Both the position numbers and the translations under genes were made by a program. The notes under the pieces are model-generated. The model saw nothing but the letters and a program-made list of their open reading frames with translations, did not search any database and had not been told where the DNA came from. A DNA stretch of 64,000 nt from Acetatifactor sp. (GTDB lineage: Bacteria; Bacillota; Clostridia; Lachnospirales; Lachnospiraceae), in the NCBI GenBank assembly GCA_024695935.1, contig JAILHH010000025.1, positions 95,962 to 159,961 of the forward strand, in the 5' to 3' direction. Positions 16,717 to 27,044 of this stretch are shown here, in pieces (the first letter of the stretch is position 1; each line of letters begins with the position of its first letter).

Positions 16717-19002
16717 ATGAACAAAGTAATTACAAAAAAGATCAAGAGTTTCGACAATGCCAGATCAAGCCTTGACGAAACCATATTTCATAATGCCAAC
16801 GGCTACATCGGCGTGAGAGGCACCATTGAGGAAGGTGTGCCTGCCGAGTGGGATACCATGCGCGGTATGTATATAAACGGCTTTTATGAAGTGATTCCCA
16901 TGAAGCAGGCAGAAAATCTCTGCAATTTCGTGGACAAAAAAGAGACTATGCTCAATGTCTGCGATACTCAGACCATTAAACTAAACGTAAACGGTCACGA
17001 CTTTTCGCTTTTTTCCGGAAAAACACTTCTAAATGAGCGTACTCTGGACATGGAGGCCGGTATTACAAAGCGTAATATCAGATGGCAGTCGCCAAAGGGT
17101 GACAAGGTTGGCCTCGAAATAAAGCGCATGACTTCTTTCGAGGAGCTTTCACTCTTTACCATTGAGTACTCCGTGACAGCGGAGAATTTCGACTGTGAAC
17201 TGGTGCTTCGCTCCCTCCATTTGCCCGAGGTTTATAACTACTCTGACCCAAATGACCCGAGACTTGCTGCAGACTCCGAGAAATTCCTGCACTGCATCAC
17301 GGCTGACATTAAAGATTCCGTAAGCTACACAGTTACAGAGACAAATGTGAGCAAATTAAAATGTGCGACTCTGGTGGCTCATACCATAAGTGCCAAAAAC
17401 AGCAGGATCTGCGTGAGCAAGACCGATGACAATACCATAATCTACGATGCGGTTGTGCCCATAAAAAAAGGACAGACAATTACCCTTACAAAATATACCA
17501 TTATCACTGATTCCCTGCGTCACAAGGATCCTTTGGAGGTAGGTTTCAAAAAAATCGAGGCAGTGTTAAAAAACGGTATCGATCACTACTATGAGGCACA
17601 AAAGGCATATCTGTCCGGCTTTTGGTCAAAGGCAATGATGGAGATTGAAAACGACAATGAGATGAGCCTTGCCGTTAATTTCAACATGTACCAGCTTCTC
17701 CAGTCCGCCGCAAAAGACAGTTATGGCAATATTGCAGCCAAAGGGCTAAGCGGTGAAGGATACGAAGGACATTATTTCTGGGACACAGAGATGTTCATGA
17801 TGCCCTTCTTTGTACTCACCAATCCGGAGCTGGCAAAGCAGCTTTTAAAATACAGATATCAGACCCTTGATAAGGCAAGGGAGAATGCACAGTTTCTCGG
17901 CCATAAAAAAGGTGCTCTTTTCCCCTGGCGAACCATAACAGGTGTAGAGTGTTCCGGATATTACCCTTCTGGCACCTGCCAGTACCACATAGACGGCGAT
18001 ATCGCCTATGCCATCATCAACTACTATCTGGTCACGGGAGATCTGGATTTTATCAGAGATTTCGGCGAAGAGATTTTGCTTGAAACCGCAAGGCTCTGGC
18101 TTGACGTGGGATTTTTCGACGGTGACAGATTCGTCATAAATATGGTGACAGGTCCCGACGAATACACCTGCATGGTAAACAACAACTATTACACCAATAT
18201 GGTCGCAAAATACAATCTGGAGTGGGCCGTAAAACTATTTTCGATCCTCGAAGAAAAGGGCATGACCGGCAAGCTGAAGAAAAAGATAAAGCTGCACGAC
18301 GCAGAACTGACAGAGATGTCACAGGCAGCAGAAAAGATGTATCTGCCCTTTGATGAAAAGAGCGGCATCATCCCACAGGACGATTCATTTTTTGACAAGC
18401 CTGTCTGGGATCTGTCAAAGACCCCGAAGGGGAACTTCCCTCTCCTGCTCCACTATCACCCTCTGCATCTGTACAGATATCAGGTATGCAAGCAGGCTGA
18501 TACCGTGATGGCCTTCCTTCTCTTTTCACAGGTTATGGACAAAGAGATAATGCGAAGGACCTATGAATATTATGAAAAGATAACCACCCACGACTCATCC
18601 CTCTCAAAGTGCGCTTTCAGCGTTGTGGCTGCAAACTTAGGAATGAGAGAAAAGGCATATTCATACTTCGGAAATTCCGCAAAGCTTGACCTGATGAACC
18701 TACATCACAACACAAAGGACGGCATCCATACCGCAAACATGGGCGGATGCTATATGTCAGTTGTATACGGCTTCGCAGGGCTGTCCATAACGGAAAAGGG
18801 TCTGTCACTGGCGCCATTTTTGCCGGATAAGTGGGAAGGATACTCCTTTAAGATATGCTTTATGGGCTCGGTTTTATTGGTGGAGATCGACTCAGAAAAT
18901 GTAAAGATCTCACTGATTTCAGGAGATCCTGTGGAGATAACTCTCTACGACAAAAAAGTGAAACTAATGGACAAAACCGCAACAAAATCTCTTCTCAGAT
19001 AG
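16717..19002 (+). CDS. glycoside hydrolase family 65 disaccharide phosphorylase
   Basis: A 761-residue cytoplasmic inverting phosphorylase that splits an alpha-glucobiose with phosphate to beta-glucose 1-phosphate plus glucose (or another acceptor). The catalytic acid is Glu482 in GPDEY, and the (alpha/alpha)6 barrel motif EGYEGHYFWDTEMF is at about 348-360. The acceptor-site loop reads GVECSGYYPSGTCQYHI (409-425). Maltose phosphorylases as I recall them have a HNEW-type sequence here, so kojibiose, nigerose, trehalose or a related disaccharide is more likely than maltose. The downstream beta-phosphoglucomutase gene completes the pathway. Confidence 0.92.
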   Translation: MNKVITKKIKSFDNARSSLDETIFHNANGYIGVRGTIEEGVPAEWDTMRGMYINGFYEVIPMKQAENLCNFVDKKETMLNVCDTQTIKLNVNGHDFSLFSGKTLLNERTLDMEAGITKRNIRWQSPKGDKVGLEIKRMTSFEELSLFTIEYSVTAENFDCELVLRSLHLPEVYNYSDPNDPRLAADSEKFLHCITADIKDSVSYTVTETNVSKLKCATLVAHTISAKNSRICVSKTDDNTIIYDAVVPIKKGQTITLTKYTIITDSLRHKDPLEVGFKKIEAVLKNGIDHYYEAQKAYLSGFWSKAMMEIENDNEMSLAVNFNMYQLLQSAAKDSYGNIAAKGLSGEGYEGHYFWDTEMFMMPFFVLTNPELAKQLLKYRYQTLDKARENAQFLGHKKGALFPWRTITGVECSGYYPSGTCQYHIDGDIAYAIINYYLVTGDLDFIRDFGEEILLETARLWLDVGFFDGDRFVINMVTGPDEYTCMVNNNYYTNMVAKYNLEWAVKLFSILEEKGMTGKLKKKIKLHDAELTEMSQAAEKMYLPFDEKSGIIPQDDSFFDKPVWDLSKTPKGNFPLLLHYHPLHLYRYQVCKQADTVMAFLLFSQVMDKEIMRRTYEYYEKITTHDSSLSKCAFSVVAANLGMREKAYSYFGNSAKLDLMNLHHNTKDGIHTANMGGCYMSVVYGFAGLSITEKGLSLAPFLPDKWEGYSFKICFMGSVLLVEIDSENVKISLISGDPVEITLYDKKVKLMDKTATKSLLR

Positions 19003-19037
19003 TGTCGGTTTATTATAAGAATACAGAAAGAAATATT

Positions 19038-19694
19038 ATGTTACAGGCAGTTATATTTGATTTAGACGGTGTCATCACCGACTCGGCAAGGTATCATTTT
19101 GAAGCCTGGCGCGATATCGCATCAAAGCTTCAGATATCATTCGACGAAACATACAATGAAAAATTAAAAGGTGTCTCAAGGCTTGAATCCTTAAACCTGA
19201 TACTGGACAACGGTCCGGGAAGAGACTATTTTTCAAAGGATGAAAAAGAAGCCCTCTGCACCGAAAAAAATGAGATCTACAAGGAGCTTATAAAACAGAT
19301 CACTCCGGATGACCTGTTACCCGGAATCGGAAATCTTCTGACAGAATGTAAAAAAGCCGGCCTTAAGATTGGCCTGGCTTCTGTCAGTAAGAACGCCCCC
19401 TTCATCGTGGAAAGGCTTCAGGTCGCAGATTATTTTGATCATATCGCAGATGCGGCAAAGATCACAAGGAGTAAGCCCTTCCCGGATATTTTTTCCGATT
19501 GTGTGGAAAGCTTTGGTCTCTTACCCGAAAACTGTGTCGGAGTTGAAGATGCCAAAGTCGGCATAGAAGCCATACATGCAGCCGGCATGAAGGCTGTGGG
19601 AGTCGGAAGCCCCGATCAGATGGCAGATGCCGACCTGATCCTGTCCGGAACTTCCGAGCTTAATCTTCAAAAGTTACGATCCCTTGCGGATTAA
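19038..19694 (+). CDS. pgmB: beta-phosphoglucomutase
   Basis: A 218-residue HAD-superfamily enzyme converting beta-glucose 1-phosphate to glucose 6-phosphate. The nucleophile motif is DLDGVITDS with Asp8 and the acid/base Asp10; the motif III lysine lies in RSKPFPDIF and the metal site in GVEDAKVGIEA. The frame is open 61 codons upstream inside the GH65 gene, but homology begins at MLQAVIFDLDG, so the ATG at 19038 is chosen. It directly follows the phosphorylase that makes its substrate. Confidence 0.95.
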   Translation: MLQAVIFDLDGVITDSARYHFEAWRDIASKLQISFDETYNEKLKGVSRLESLNLILDNGPGRDYFSKDEKEALCTEKNEIYKELIKQITPDDLLPGIGNLLTECKKAGLKIGLASVSKNAPFIVERLQVADYFDHIADAAKITRSKPFPDIFSDCVESFGLLPENCVGVEDAKVGIEAIHAAGMKAVGVGSPDQMADADLILSGTSELNLQKLRSLAD

Positions 19695-19720
19695 ACTTAC
19701 TTTATTTTCTACCAAACAGG

Positions 19721-19760
19721 AAATCCCGAGTTTGCTTTTTATTGCAAGCTCGGGATTTTC
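19721..19760. terminator. bidirectional intrinsic terminator
   Basis: AAATCCCGAGTTTGC pairs with GCAAGCTCGGGATTT around a short T-rich loop. It sits between the convergent pgmB and rsmE genes. Confidence 0.88.
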
Positions 19761-19781
19761 CGTTTAGTTTAATTAGCTTTA

Positions 19782-20528
19782 TCACTCTTCCAGCAGGTAC
19801 ATGATGATACTGAGTATTGTCATGCCGGCGGTCTCTGTCCGAAGTATCCTCTTTCCAAGGGTAATGGGCTCTATGCCTTTTGAGAGGGCTTTTTCTATCT
19901 CGCTCTCATCAAAGCCTCCCTCGGGTCCGATGAATATGGCAACATCCCGGCCGCTCTTTATACTGCCAAGTATTTCCTTTGTCTTTGCCATACCTTCCGC
20001 AAGTTCATAGGGAATGACTTTTACGTCCATTTCCGATGCAAGGTTTAGTGCCTCACCGAAAGTCTTTATGCCACTGACCTCAGGGATCACGTCTCTTTTA
20101 GATTGCTTTGCGGCAGCTTCCGCGATTCCCTGCCATCTTGTTATCTTGTTCTTTGCTCTCTTTTCATCAAGCTTTACAACACATCTCTTCGTCTCCACCG
20201 GGATAATACTGTAAGCCCCAAGCTCCACTGCCTTTTGGATGATAAATTCCATCTTGTCGCCCTTTGGAAGTGCCTGGAAAAGGTGGATCTTTGCGGGAAG
20301 CTCCACACCATCCTCCTTGATGAATCTAAGCTCGCAAAGAATCCTTTCATCATCAAGTTCCAATATGCCGCAGCGATAATCTCTGCCGTCTGTTCCGTTT
20401 GAGACAGAGATTTCCTCGCCTTCCCTCATACGGAGCACGTTTTTTATATGATTTACGTCGCTGCCGGTTATGGTGACGCGCTTTGTTTCAACGCTTATCT
20501 GTGAATCATCCACATAGAATCGATACAT
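19782..20528 (-). CDS. rsmE: 16S rRNA (uracil1498-N3)-methyltransferase RsmE
   Basis: A 248-residue SPOUT methyltransferase modifying U1498 of 16S rRNA. An N-terminal PUA-like domain (about 1-70) precedes the knotted SAM-binding domain with IFIGPEGGFDESEIEKA and the C-terminal LGKRILRTETAG motif. In many Firmicutes it follows prmA directly; here a 277-base gap containing a palindromic element separates them. Confidence 0.95.
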   Translation of the reverse strand: MYRFYVDDSQISVETKRVTITGSDVNHIKNVLRMREGEEISVSNGTDGRDYRCGILELDDERILCELRFIKEDGVELPAKIHLFQALPKGDKMEFIIQKAVELGAYSIIPVETKRCVVKLDEKRAKNKITRWQGIAEAAAKQSKRDVIPEVSGIKTFGEALNLASEMDVKVIPYELAEGMAKTKEILGSIKSGRDVAIFIGPEGGFDESEIEKALSKGIEPITLGKRILRTETAGMTILSIIMYLLEE

Positions 20529-20580
20529 GGTCTCTCTCCAACTATTTCATCCGAAGAATGATCGGATTTTTGTTTATTCT

Positions 20581-20768
20581 CGAAGCGGGCCCCGTCTGCA
20601 GGGCGCCAGTCGCTCAGACAGGACCCGCTTCGTTTGTATAGCTAACACTCGAGAAGAAGCGGGAGGCTGTAGGGATGCCACCAAGCGAGTTACGCAGACG
20701 CGAGGGTTTACCCGAAGCGGCGAGGACTGTCTGAGCGACTGGCGCCCTGCAGACAGGACCCGCTTCGG
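20581..20768. repeat. nested inverted-repeat element between prmA and rsmE
   Basis: The element is GC-rich and has two levels of symmetry. A perfect 28-base inverted repeat has its left arm at 20594-20621 (begins GTCTGCAGGG, ends CTCAGACAG) and right arm at 20727-20754. Each arm sits inside its own hairpin bounded by CGAAGCGG and CCGCTTCG: 20581-20632 and 20713-20767. The interior of each unit is itself flanked by GTCTG/CAGAC. So two copies of an approximately 50-base palindromic unit lie head to head around an 80-base spacer. No transposase is present. Confidence 0.85.
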
Positions 20769-20805
20769 ATACTACAAAAAAACATGTTAATGGTCAGAAG
20801 GTAAA

Positions 20806-21795
20806 CTAGTCATTTTTTCTTGCGGTGACACTTACCCACTCACCCTGGTATGTAACTTCAAGGATCTCGAGGCCTGCTACCTCAACTGCGTCTCTGACCA
20901 CCTGCTCCTTGTCATTGATGATTCCGGAGGTGATATAGATTCCGCCTTTTTTGAGTTGGTGGCAGATCACCGGTGTAAGGGGTACCAGGACATCTGCGAG
21001 GATATTTGCGACAACTATGTCATATTTGTCATATCCAACCTTGTCCTGGGTCTCTTTGTCGTTTATAATATTTCCTATCATCATGTCAAAGTCCTTGACA
21101 TTGATGCCGTTTGCCTCACAGTTTTCCGCAACCGCTTCCACTGCACAGGGATCTAAGTCTGTACCCACGCAGTGCTTTGCCCCGAACATAAGAGAGAGAA
21201 TGGCCAGGATTCCGCTACCTGTACCCACGTCCAAGAGCTCTGTCTCAGGGGTGATAAACTTTCTGAGCTGTCTGATGCACAGCTGTGTCGTCTCATGCAT
21301 TCCTGTTCCGAATGCTGTTCCCGGATCTATATGCAGGACCATCTTTGCCTCATCCTCAGGTTTTATGTCCTCCCATGACGGAATGACAAGAATGTCATCT
21401 ATATAAAACTGGTGGAAAAACTGTTTCCAGTTGTTGATCCAGTCGATATCTTCTGTCTCGTCAACCTCCACGCTTCCCTCTCCTATGTCACAGAACATCC
21501 TCAGGTCTTCAAGCTCGTTTTTTACACCTTCCAGGATCTGTTCTTTTGTGACGGACTCGCCGTTAAGTTCCAGCCTGCCGTCTTCTTTTTCTTCCACAAA
21601 AAAGCTTAAGAATGCGATGCCGTCATCCTCCGGTCCGTCAGGAAGGATATCCACAAACATCTGCTCCTTTTCAAGCGCCGTGAGAGGGATCTTGTCCTCG
21701 ATCTGGGCGCCCTCAAGGCCGTAATCATAAAGGGTGCTGATAATGATGTCCTCTGCTCCCGTAACTGTCTTTACTCTAAATTTAACCCACTTCAT
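20806..21795 (-). CDS. prmA: ribosomal protein L11 methyltransferase PrmA
   Basis: A 329-residue SAM-dependent enzyme that trimethylates L11. The N-terminal L11-recognition domain (about 1-120) is followed by the methyltransferase domain with DVGTGSGILAILSLMFGAK and the catalytic-region sequence VVANILADVLVPL. It lies downstream of dnaJ, but a terminator at 21944-21985 separates the two, so prmA is probably expressed from its own promoter in the 22-kb gap as well as by readthrough. Confidence 0.95.
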   Translation of the reverse strand: MKWVKFRVKTVTGAEDIIISTLYDYGLEGAQIEDKIPLTALEKEQMFVDILPDGPEDDGIAFLSFFVEEKEDGRLELNGESVTKEQILEGVKNELEDLRMFCDIGEGSVEVDETEDIDWINNWKQFFHQFYIDDILVIPSWEDIKPEDEAKMVLHIDPGTAFGTGMHETTQLCIRQLRKFITPETELLDVGTGSGILAILSLMFGAKHCVGTDLDPCAVEAVAENCEANGINVKDFDMMIGNIINDKETQDKVGYDKYDIVVANILADVLVPLTPVICHQLKKGGIYITSGIINDKEQVVRDAVEVAGLEILEVTYQGEWVSVTARKND

Positions 21796-21943
21796 GGTAA
21801 TTCCTCCTGTATATATTCTGATCTAAAAACGGTAATTAAATGCGCAGCTGTCTTATAAATCGTCTGACCAGCCTTTCCACATATATTCACTTTAATCCGC
21901 AAACGGTACGAATTTCCTCACTATTATACCATCAGGCCGTTAT

Positions 21944-21985
21944 TAAAAAAAGTCGGTTTATGCCATAAGTGCAAAAACCGACTTT
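21944..21985 (-). terminator. intrinsic terminator after dnaJ
   Basis: AAAGTCGGTTT and AAACCGACTTT form an 11-base stem around a loop of about 15 bases. The A-run at 21945-21950 gives a U-run on the minus-strand transcript, so it ends the hrcA-grpE-dnaK-dnaJ message. Confidence 0.85.
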
Positions 21986-22017
21986 CGTGTGTTTATTTTT
22001 TAATATGTCCGGCGAAC

Positions 22018-23184
22018 TTATTTCCAGAATTTCTTCTTTTTGCCGTCCTTGTCATCAGGGTCTGCATTTCCTGCGCGCTTTGCGGCATTAAGTGAATCAT
22101 CTGTGAGTTCATCGAATCTCTTTAAGGCATCCTTTGCCTCCTGGGAGAGTTTCTCGGGAGTCTGGATCACCAGTGTTACATAGTGATCACCTCTAAGCTC
22201 CTTGTTTCTCACGGAAGGAACACCTTTGCCTTTTAGTCTGATCCTGGTCTCTGTCTGAGTGCCGGGTTTTACGTCGTAGATAACTTTTCCGTCAACGGTA
22301 TCTATGAGCACTTCTCCGCCGAGGGCTGCGATCGCAAATGAAATAGGCACTGTGGAATAAATATTCATCTGCTGACGCTGGAAAATGGGATGTCTTTGTA
22401 CGATCACCTCAACCAATACGTCACCTCTTGCACCGCCGTTTACACCGGGCTCACCCAGGCCGGGCATTCTGGTGCACTGACCGTTATCTATACCTGCGGG
22501 AATATCCACTGAGTATTTCTTTCTCATGGGGATATATCCTGAACCTGAACAATCGGGGCATTTTTCCTTTACGATCTTGCCTGAGCCACCGCAGTCGGGA
22601 CATGCTCTGACATTTCTCACTGTGCCAAAGAATGACTGGGATGTAAATACCACCTGACCCTTACCGCCACACTTGCTGCAGGTCACAGGGCTGGTTCCGG
22701 GTTTAGCTCCGGTACCGTTACACTTTTTACATGTCTCTTTGACTGTGATCTCTATTTCTTTTTTGCATCCGAATACCGCTTCTTCAAAGGAAAGTCTCAC
22801 GCTGGTACGAAGACTTGCGCCCTTCATGGGGCCGTTGCCCGCAGCACTGCTCCTGCGACTTCCGCCACCAAAGAAATCTCCGAAAATATCTCCGAAAATA
22901 TCCGTGAAATCCATTCCGCTGAAGTCGAATCCGCCGGCACCGCCGCCTGCACCGCCTTCAAAGGCCGCATGTCCGAACTGGTCGTACTGACGTCTCTTGT
23001 CGGGGTCACTTAAAACCGCGTAAGCTTCGGAAGCTTCCTTGAATTTTACTTCAGCTTCCTTGTCGCCGGGATTCATATCCGGATGGTATTTTTTTGCCAG
23101 GGCACGATATGCTTTTTTTAACGCAGCATCGTCTGCATTTTTATCTACTCCGAGTACCTCGTAGTAGTCTCTCTTATCTGCCAT
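22018..23184 (-). CDS. dnaJ: chaperone DnaJ
   Basis: A 388-residue type I J-protein that stimulates DnaK ATPase. The J domain contains HPD in [11 protein letters not shown]; a Gly/Phe-rich linker follows; then come four zinc repeats [24 protein letters not shown] and CPDCSGSG. The frame is open four codons further upstream, but a GGAG lies 6 bases before the ATG at 23184, which begins [12 protein letters not shown]. About 190 bases separate it from dnaK, enough for an additional promoter or processing site. Confidence 0.96.
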   Translation of the reverse strand: MADKRDYYEVLGVDKNADDAALKKAYRALAKKYHPDMNPGDKEAEVKFKEASEAYAVLSDPDKRRQYDQFGHAAFEGGAGGGAGGFDFSGMDFTDIFGDIFGDFFGGGSRRSSAAGNGPMKGASLRTSVRLSFEEAVFGCKKEIEITVKETCKKCNGTGAKPGTSPVTCSKCGGKGQVVFTSQSFFGTVRNVRACPDCGGSGKIVKEKCPDCSGSGYIPMRKKYSVDIPAGIDNGQCTRMPGLGEPGVNGGARGDVLVEVIVQRHPIFQRQQMNIYSTVPISFAIAALGGEVLIDTVDGKVIYDVKPGTQTETRIRLKGKGVPSVRNKELRGDHYVTLVIQTPEKLSQEAKDALKRFDELTDDSLNAAKRAGNADPDDKDGKKKKFWK

Positions 23185-23376
23185 AATAATCTCCATCTTA
23201 TTATATCTGAGCGTCGGTCAACAGTCCTCACGCCGGATATATGCCCGAAAAAACCGGGATAAAAGTTTTCTAAGGCCGTTTTTGTACCGGCGTTTTCCTG
23301 TACAACACAGCCTTAGAAATTTATAACACATTATCTGCTGCTAATCAAAGGGATCAGCGCGGATTTAATTTTAATT

Positions 23377-25260
23377 TTAGACTTCTCTGAAGTCTCCGTC
23401 GATGACATCATCGTTGTTCTGAGTCTGATCGGCTCCTGCGCCTGCGTTCATGTCAGGACCTGCTGCACCCTGCGCACCTGCCTGAGCACCCTGAATGTTC
23501 TCGTACATCTTTGTGAACACGCCCTGTGCTGAAGTTGTAAGTTTCTCCTTTGCAGCCTTAAGCTCATCAAGATCTGCGTCAGAAGCGTTTGCAGGATCTG
23601 CCTTTACTCTCTCCAAAACTGCCTTTACTGCATCTACGTCAGCCTGAACCTGGCTTCTCTCTGAATCTGAAACCTTGTCGCCAACCTCTGACAATGCCTT
23701 CTCTGTCTGAGAAGCAAAGCTCTCTGCCTCGTTAACGGTTTCAACTGCTTCTTTCTTTTTCTTATCCTGAGCTTCAAACTCTGCAGCTTCCTTGATAGCC
23801 TTATCGATATCTTCATCAGACATGTTGGAACCGGCTGTGATGGTGATGTGCTGCTCTTTTCCTGTTCCGAGATCCTTAGCGGATACGTTTACGATACCGT
23901 TTGCATCGATATCGAATGTAACCTCGATCTGAGGGATTCCTCTGGGAGCGGGAGCGATTCCGTCAAGTCTGAACTGTCCGAGGGACTTGTTGTCTCTTGC
24001 GAACTGTCTCTCACCCTGTACTACGTTGATATCAACTGCGGTCTGGTTATCTGCAGCTGTTGAGAATACCTGGCTCTTCTTTGTAGGGATAGTGGTATTT
24101 CTCTCGATAAGTCTGGTAGCAACACCACCCATGGTCTCGATTGAGAGTGAAAGAGGAGTTACATCGAGAAGGAGGATATCACCTGCACCGGCATCGCCTG
24201 CAAGCTTACCACCCTGAACTGATGCACCGAGTGCAACACACTCATCGGGGTTAAGAGTCTTTGAAGGCTCCTTTCCTGTAAGCTGACGAACCTTGTCCTG
24301 AACTGCAGGGATACGTGTTGAGCCACCGACAAGAAGAACCTGTCCAAGGTCTGCATTTGTAACGCCTGCATCCTTCATAGCGTTCTGAACGGGGATTGCT
24401 GTTCTGTCTACAAGATCTCTTGTAAGTTCATCAAATTTAGCTCTTGTGAGGTTCATATCAAAGTGCTTGGGTCCCTCGCTTGTAGCTGTGATGAAAGGAA
24501 GGTTGATATTTGTGGTCATAGCGCTTGAAAGCTCTTTCTTTGCCTTCTCAGCTGCTTCCTTTAATCTCTGCATAGCCATCTTATCTCCGGAAAGATCGAT
24601 GCCCTCTGCTTTCTTGAACTCGTCAAGCATCCACTGGATAACCTTGTTATCAAAGTCATCACCACCAAGGTGTGTATCACCATTTGTTGAGAGAACTTCG
24701 ATGACACCGTCACCGATCTCGATAATGGAAACATCGAATGTACCACCACCAAGGTCATATACCATGATCTTCTGCTCTTTTTCATTGTCAAGACCGTATG
24801 CCAAAGCTGCAGCGGTAGGCTCGTTGATGATTCTCTTTACATCGAGTCCTGCGATCTTACCTGCATCCTTTGTAGCCTGACGCTGAGCATCGTTGAAATA
24901 TGCGGGAACTGTGATAACAGCCTCTGTAACCTTCTCGCCGAGGTAGCTCTCAGCATCAGCCTTAAGCTTCTGAAGGATCATTGCAGAGATCTGCTGAGGT
25001 GAATAGTTCTTACCGTCAATGTTACGTCCGTGATCTGTACCCATGTCTCTCTTGATGGAAGCGATGGTCTTTTCAGCGTTAGTAACGGCCTGACGTTTTG
25101 CAGGCTCACCTACAAGTCTGTCACCTGTCTTTGTGAATGCAACTACTGAAGGAGTTGTTCTTGCTCCCTCTGCGTTTGCGATAACTGAAGGCTTACCACC
25201 TTCCATTACAGCTACACAGCTGTTTGTTGTACCTAAGTCAATACCTATAATCTTACTCAT
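23377..25260 (-). CDS. dnaK: chaperone DnaK (Hsp70)
   Basis: A 627-residue Hsp70. The ATPase domain starts with [18 protein letters not shown]; the substrate-binding domain and helical lid follow; the C-terminus has a Gly/Ala/Gln-rich linker and ends [11 protein letters not shown], as bacterial DnaK does. Third gene of the HrcA-controlled operon, 27 bases after grpE. Confidence 0.98.
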   Translation of the reverse strand: MSKIIGIDLGTTNSCVAVMEGGKPSVIANAEGARTTPSVVAFTKTGDRLVGEPAKRQAVTNAEKTIASIKRDMGTDHGRNIDGKNYSPQQISAMILQKLKADAESYLGEKVTEAVITVPAYFNDAQRQATKDAGKIAGLDVKRIINEPTAAALAYGLDNEKEQKIMVYDLGGGTFDVSIIEIGDGVIEVLSTNGDTHLGGDDFDNKVIQWMLDEFKKAEGIDLSGDKMAMQRLKEAAEKAKKELSSAMTTNINLPFITATSEGPKHFDMNLTRAKFDELTRDLVDRTAIPVQNAMKDAGVTNADLGQVLLVGGSTRIPAVQDKVRQLTGKEPSKTLNPDECVALGASVQGGKLAGDAGAGDILLLDVTPLSLSIETMGGVATRLIERNTTIPTKKSQVFSTAADNQTAVDINVVQGERQFARDNKSLGQFRLDGIAPAPRGIPQIEVTFDIDANGIVNVSAKDLGTGKEQHITITAGSNMSDEDIDKAIKEAAEFEAQDKKKKEAVETVNEAESFASQTEKALSEVGDKVSDSERSQVQADVDAVKAVLERVKADPANASDADLDELKAAKEKLTTSAQGVFTKMYENIQGAQAGAQGAAGPDMNAGAGADQTQNNDDVIDGDFREV

Positions 25261-25287
25261 ATCTTTGTCCTCCTTAGACTAATATCC

Positions 25288-25911
25288 TTATTGATATACA
25301 GAAACCATACTGTGTCTGATGACACTGTCGTGGTACATATAACCTTTTTGCAACTCTGCTGCAACAAGTCCTGACTGATCAGCCTCTCCTTCAACCTGCA
25401 TTACCGCATTGTGAAGATCGGGATCAAATTCCTTGCCCACAGCTTCGATGGCTTTTACACCCATCTTGTCAAACTCATCCATGAACTGTTTGTAGATCAT
25501 TCTCATTCCGGCTACGAAGGCATCTCCCTCATCCTCGGGATCCACAGTCTGAAGAGCTCTCTCAAAATTATCAACAATGGGAAGCATCTTTTCCACAACA
25601 CTCTTTGCTCCCACATCGAACATCTGCTGCTTTTCTTTTTCGGAACGGTTTCTGAAGTTCTCAAACTCAGCCAGCTGCCTGACCACCTTGTCCTCCAGTT
25701 CCTTTATCTTTTCCTTTGCGGCATCGGCTTTTTTATCAGCCTTTTCTTTTTTCTTTGCCTCTTTTTTGTCTGCCTTACTTTCCTCGGCTTTCTCTTCCTT
25801 GCATGCCCCTGCATCCTCGCAGGTACATTCCGCGCTTTCGGCCTCAGGGTTTAGATTTTCATCTTCGCAGGTTTTCTTTTCTTCCTGCTCCAGATCTTTA
25901 TTATCTGCCAT
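25288..25911 (-). CDS. grpE: nucleotide exchange factor GrpE
   Basis: A 207-residue GrpE that releases ADP from DnaK. The first 70 residues are a highly charged, Glu/Lys-rich, probably disordered tail; the long coiled coil and the C-terminal beta domain (VGKEFDPDLHNAVMQVE) follow. Its stop and start regions abut dnaK and hrcA, and the ATG at 25911 immediately follows the hrcA stop. Confidence 0.95.
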   Translation of the reverse strand: MADNKDLEQEEKKTCEDENLNPEAESAECTCEDAGACKEEKAEESKADKKEAKKKEKADKKADAAKEKIKELEDKVVRQLAEFENFRNRSEKEKQQMFDVGAKSVVEKMLPIVDNFERALQTVDPEDEGDAFVAGMRMIYKQFMDEFDKMGVKAIEAVGKEFDPDLHNAVMQVEGEADQSGLVAAELQKGYMYHDSVIRHSMVSVYQ

Positions 25912-26952
25912 TTAAGGTCTTCCTTTCTCGTTTTTTTCTCTATAAATATCATCCAACTGATTCTGTAATGTTTTCAGTGTTCCGATGACCTTACCGTAAT
26001 CCATTCGCTTGGGTCCCACGATTCCGATGGTTCCCTTCATTCCGTCACCGAGCTCATATGTGGCCGTCACTACTGAACAGTCCTTCATGCTCTGCAGCTG
26101 ATTTTCATCACCTATATAAACCTGAATCCTGTTCTCCGAATCCTCATCATCCTGAAGGATCTCGTTTAACTGATTTTTTTCCTCAAATGCATTGATGAGT
26201 TCGCTTGCCTTTTGCTGGTCCGCAAGCTCCGGATATTTGAAAATATTGTTTGCTCCGCTGGTGTAGATCTCCAGGTCCTCATCACCCTTTATGGATTCTC
26301 CTACGGCATCGATGACTTCCGCTATGATCTCCGAATGACTTCCCGCCTGGGACTTTAATTTTGTGATAATGGAAAGGCTTATCTCATCCATGGTCAGACC
26401 GTTTAAGTTGGTATTAAGGAGCATGTTCAACTTAAATATGGTCTCGTCCGACAACTCTTCGTTAACTTCGATGATATTGTTCTTTATCACATTGCCCTCA
26501 ACCACCACAACTGCCAGGATATGGCTGATGTCAACCTTCGACAGCTGAATGAATTTGACTTTGCTTCCCTTGGCCTTGGGAGCTGCTATCATGGTGGCAT
26601 ATTGAGTATTCTGAGCAAGCACTTTTACGACCTGCTTCAGCATGCTCTCCATTTTGTCCTGCCTCTCGATGAGCATGTCCTTCATCTCTGTGACTTCTCT
26701 TTCCTTGTCCTCCATCATGGAGTCAACATAGAATCGATAAGCACTGTCCGAGGGGATCCTGCCCGCAGAGGTATGTGGAGATAACAGATAGCCCATCTCT
26801 TCCAGGTCAGCCATCTCATTTCTGATGGTGGCCGGACTGAGTTCCAGATCCGTATATTTGGAAATGGTGCGGCTTCCTACCGGTTCGCCGGTTTCCAGAT
26901 AGTTACGGATAACGGCCAGTAAAATTGTCTTTTTTCTCTCATCCAACTGCAT
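25912..26952 (-). CDS. hrcA: heat-inducible repressor HrcA
   Basis: A 346-residue repressor that binds CIRCE elements and needs GroEL for activity in known systems. The N-terminal winged helix reads ETGEPVGSRTISKYTDLELS and continues with SPATIRNEMADLEEMGYL. It is the first gene of the operon, and the CIRCE site lies 24 bases upstream of its ATG, giving autoregulation. Confidence 0.96.
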   Translation of the reverse strand: MQLDERKKTILLAVIRNYLETGEPVGSRTISKYTDLELSPATIRNEMADLEEMGYLLSPHTSAGRIPSDSAYRFYVDSMMEDKEREVTEMKDMLIERQDKMESMLKQVVKVLAQNTQYATMIAAPKAKGSKVKFIQLSKVDISHILAVVVVEGNVIKNNIIEVNEELSDETIFKLNMLLNTNLNGLTMDEISLSIITKLKSQAGSHSEIIAEVIDAVGESIKGDEDLEIYTSGANNIFKYPELADQQKASELINAFEEKNQLNEILQDDEDSENRIQVYIGDENQLQSMKDCSVVTATYELGDGMKGTIGIVGPKRMDYGKVIGTLKTLQNQLDDIYREKNEKGRP

Positions 26953-26975
26953 CCGTTTCTCCTTTTCTCAGGCTG

Positions 26976-27002
26976 TTAGCACTCACGCATATGGAGTGCT
27001 AA
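26976..27002. promoter_or_regulatory. CIRCE operator (HrcA binding site)
   Basis: TTAGCACTC (26976-26984) and GAGTGCTAA (26994-27002) are exact CIRCE half-sites with the canonical 9-base spacer. The site lies between the promoter and hrcA. Confidence 0.97.
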
Positions 27003-27015
27003 CATCTACATTGAT

Positions 27016-27044
27016 AAGGTATCACTACCCCCATTAAGTGTCAA
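27016..27044 (-). promoter_or_regulatory. sigma-A type promoter of the hrcA operon
   Basis: On the minus strand TTGACA (27039-27044) is followed after 17 bases by TACCTT (27016-27021). The start of transcription would fall just upstream of, or in, the CIRCE site. Confidence 0.75.
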
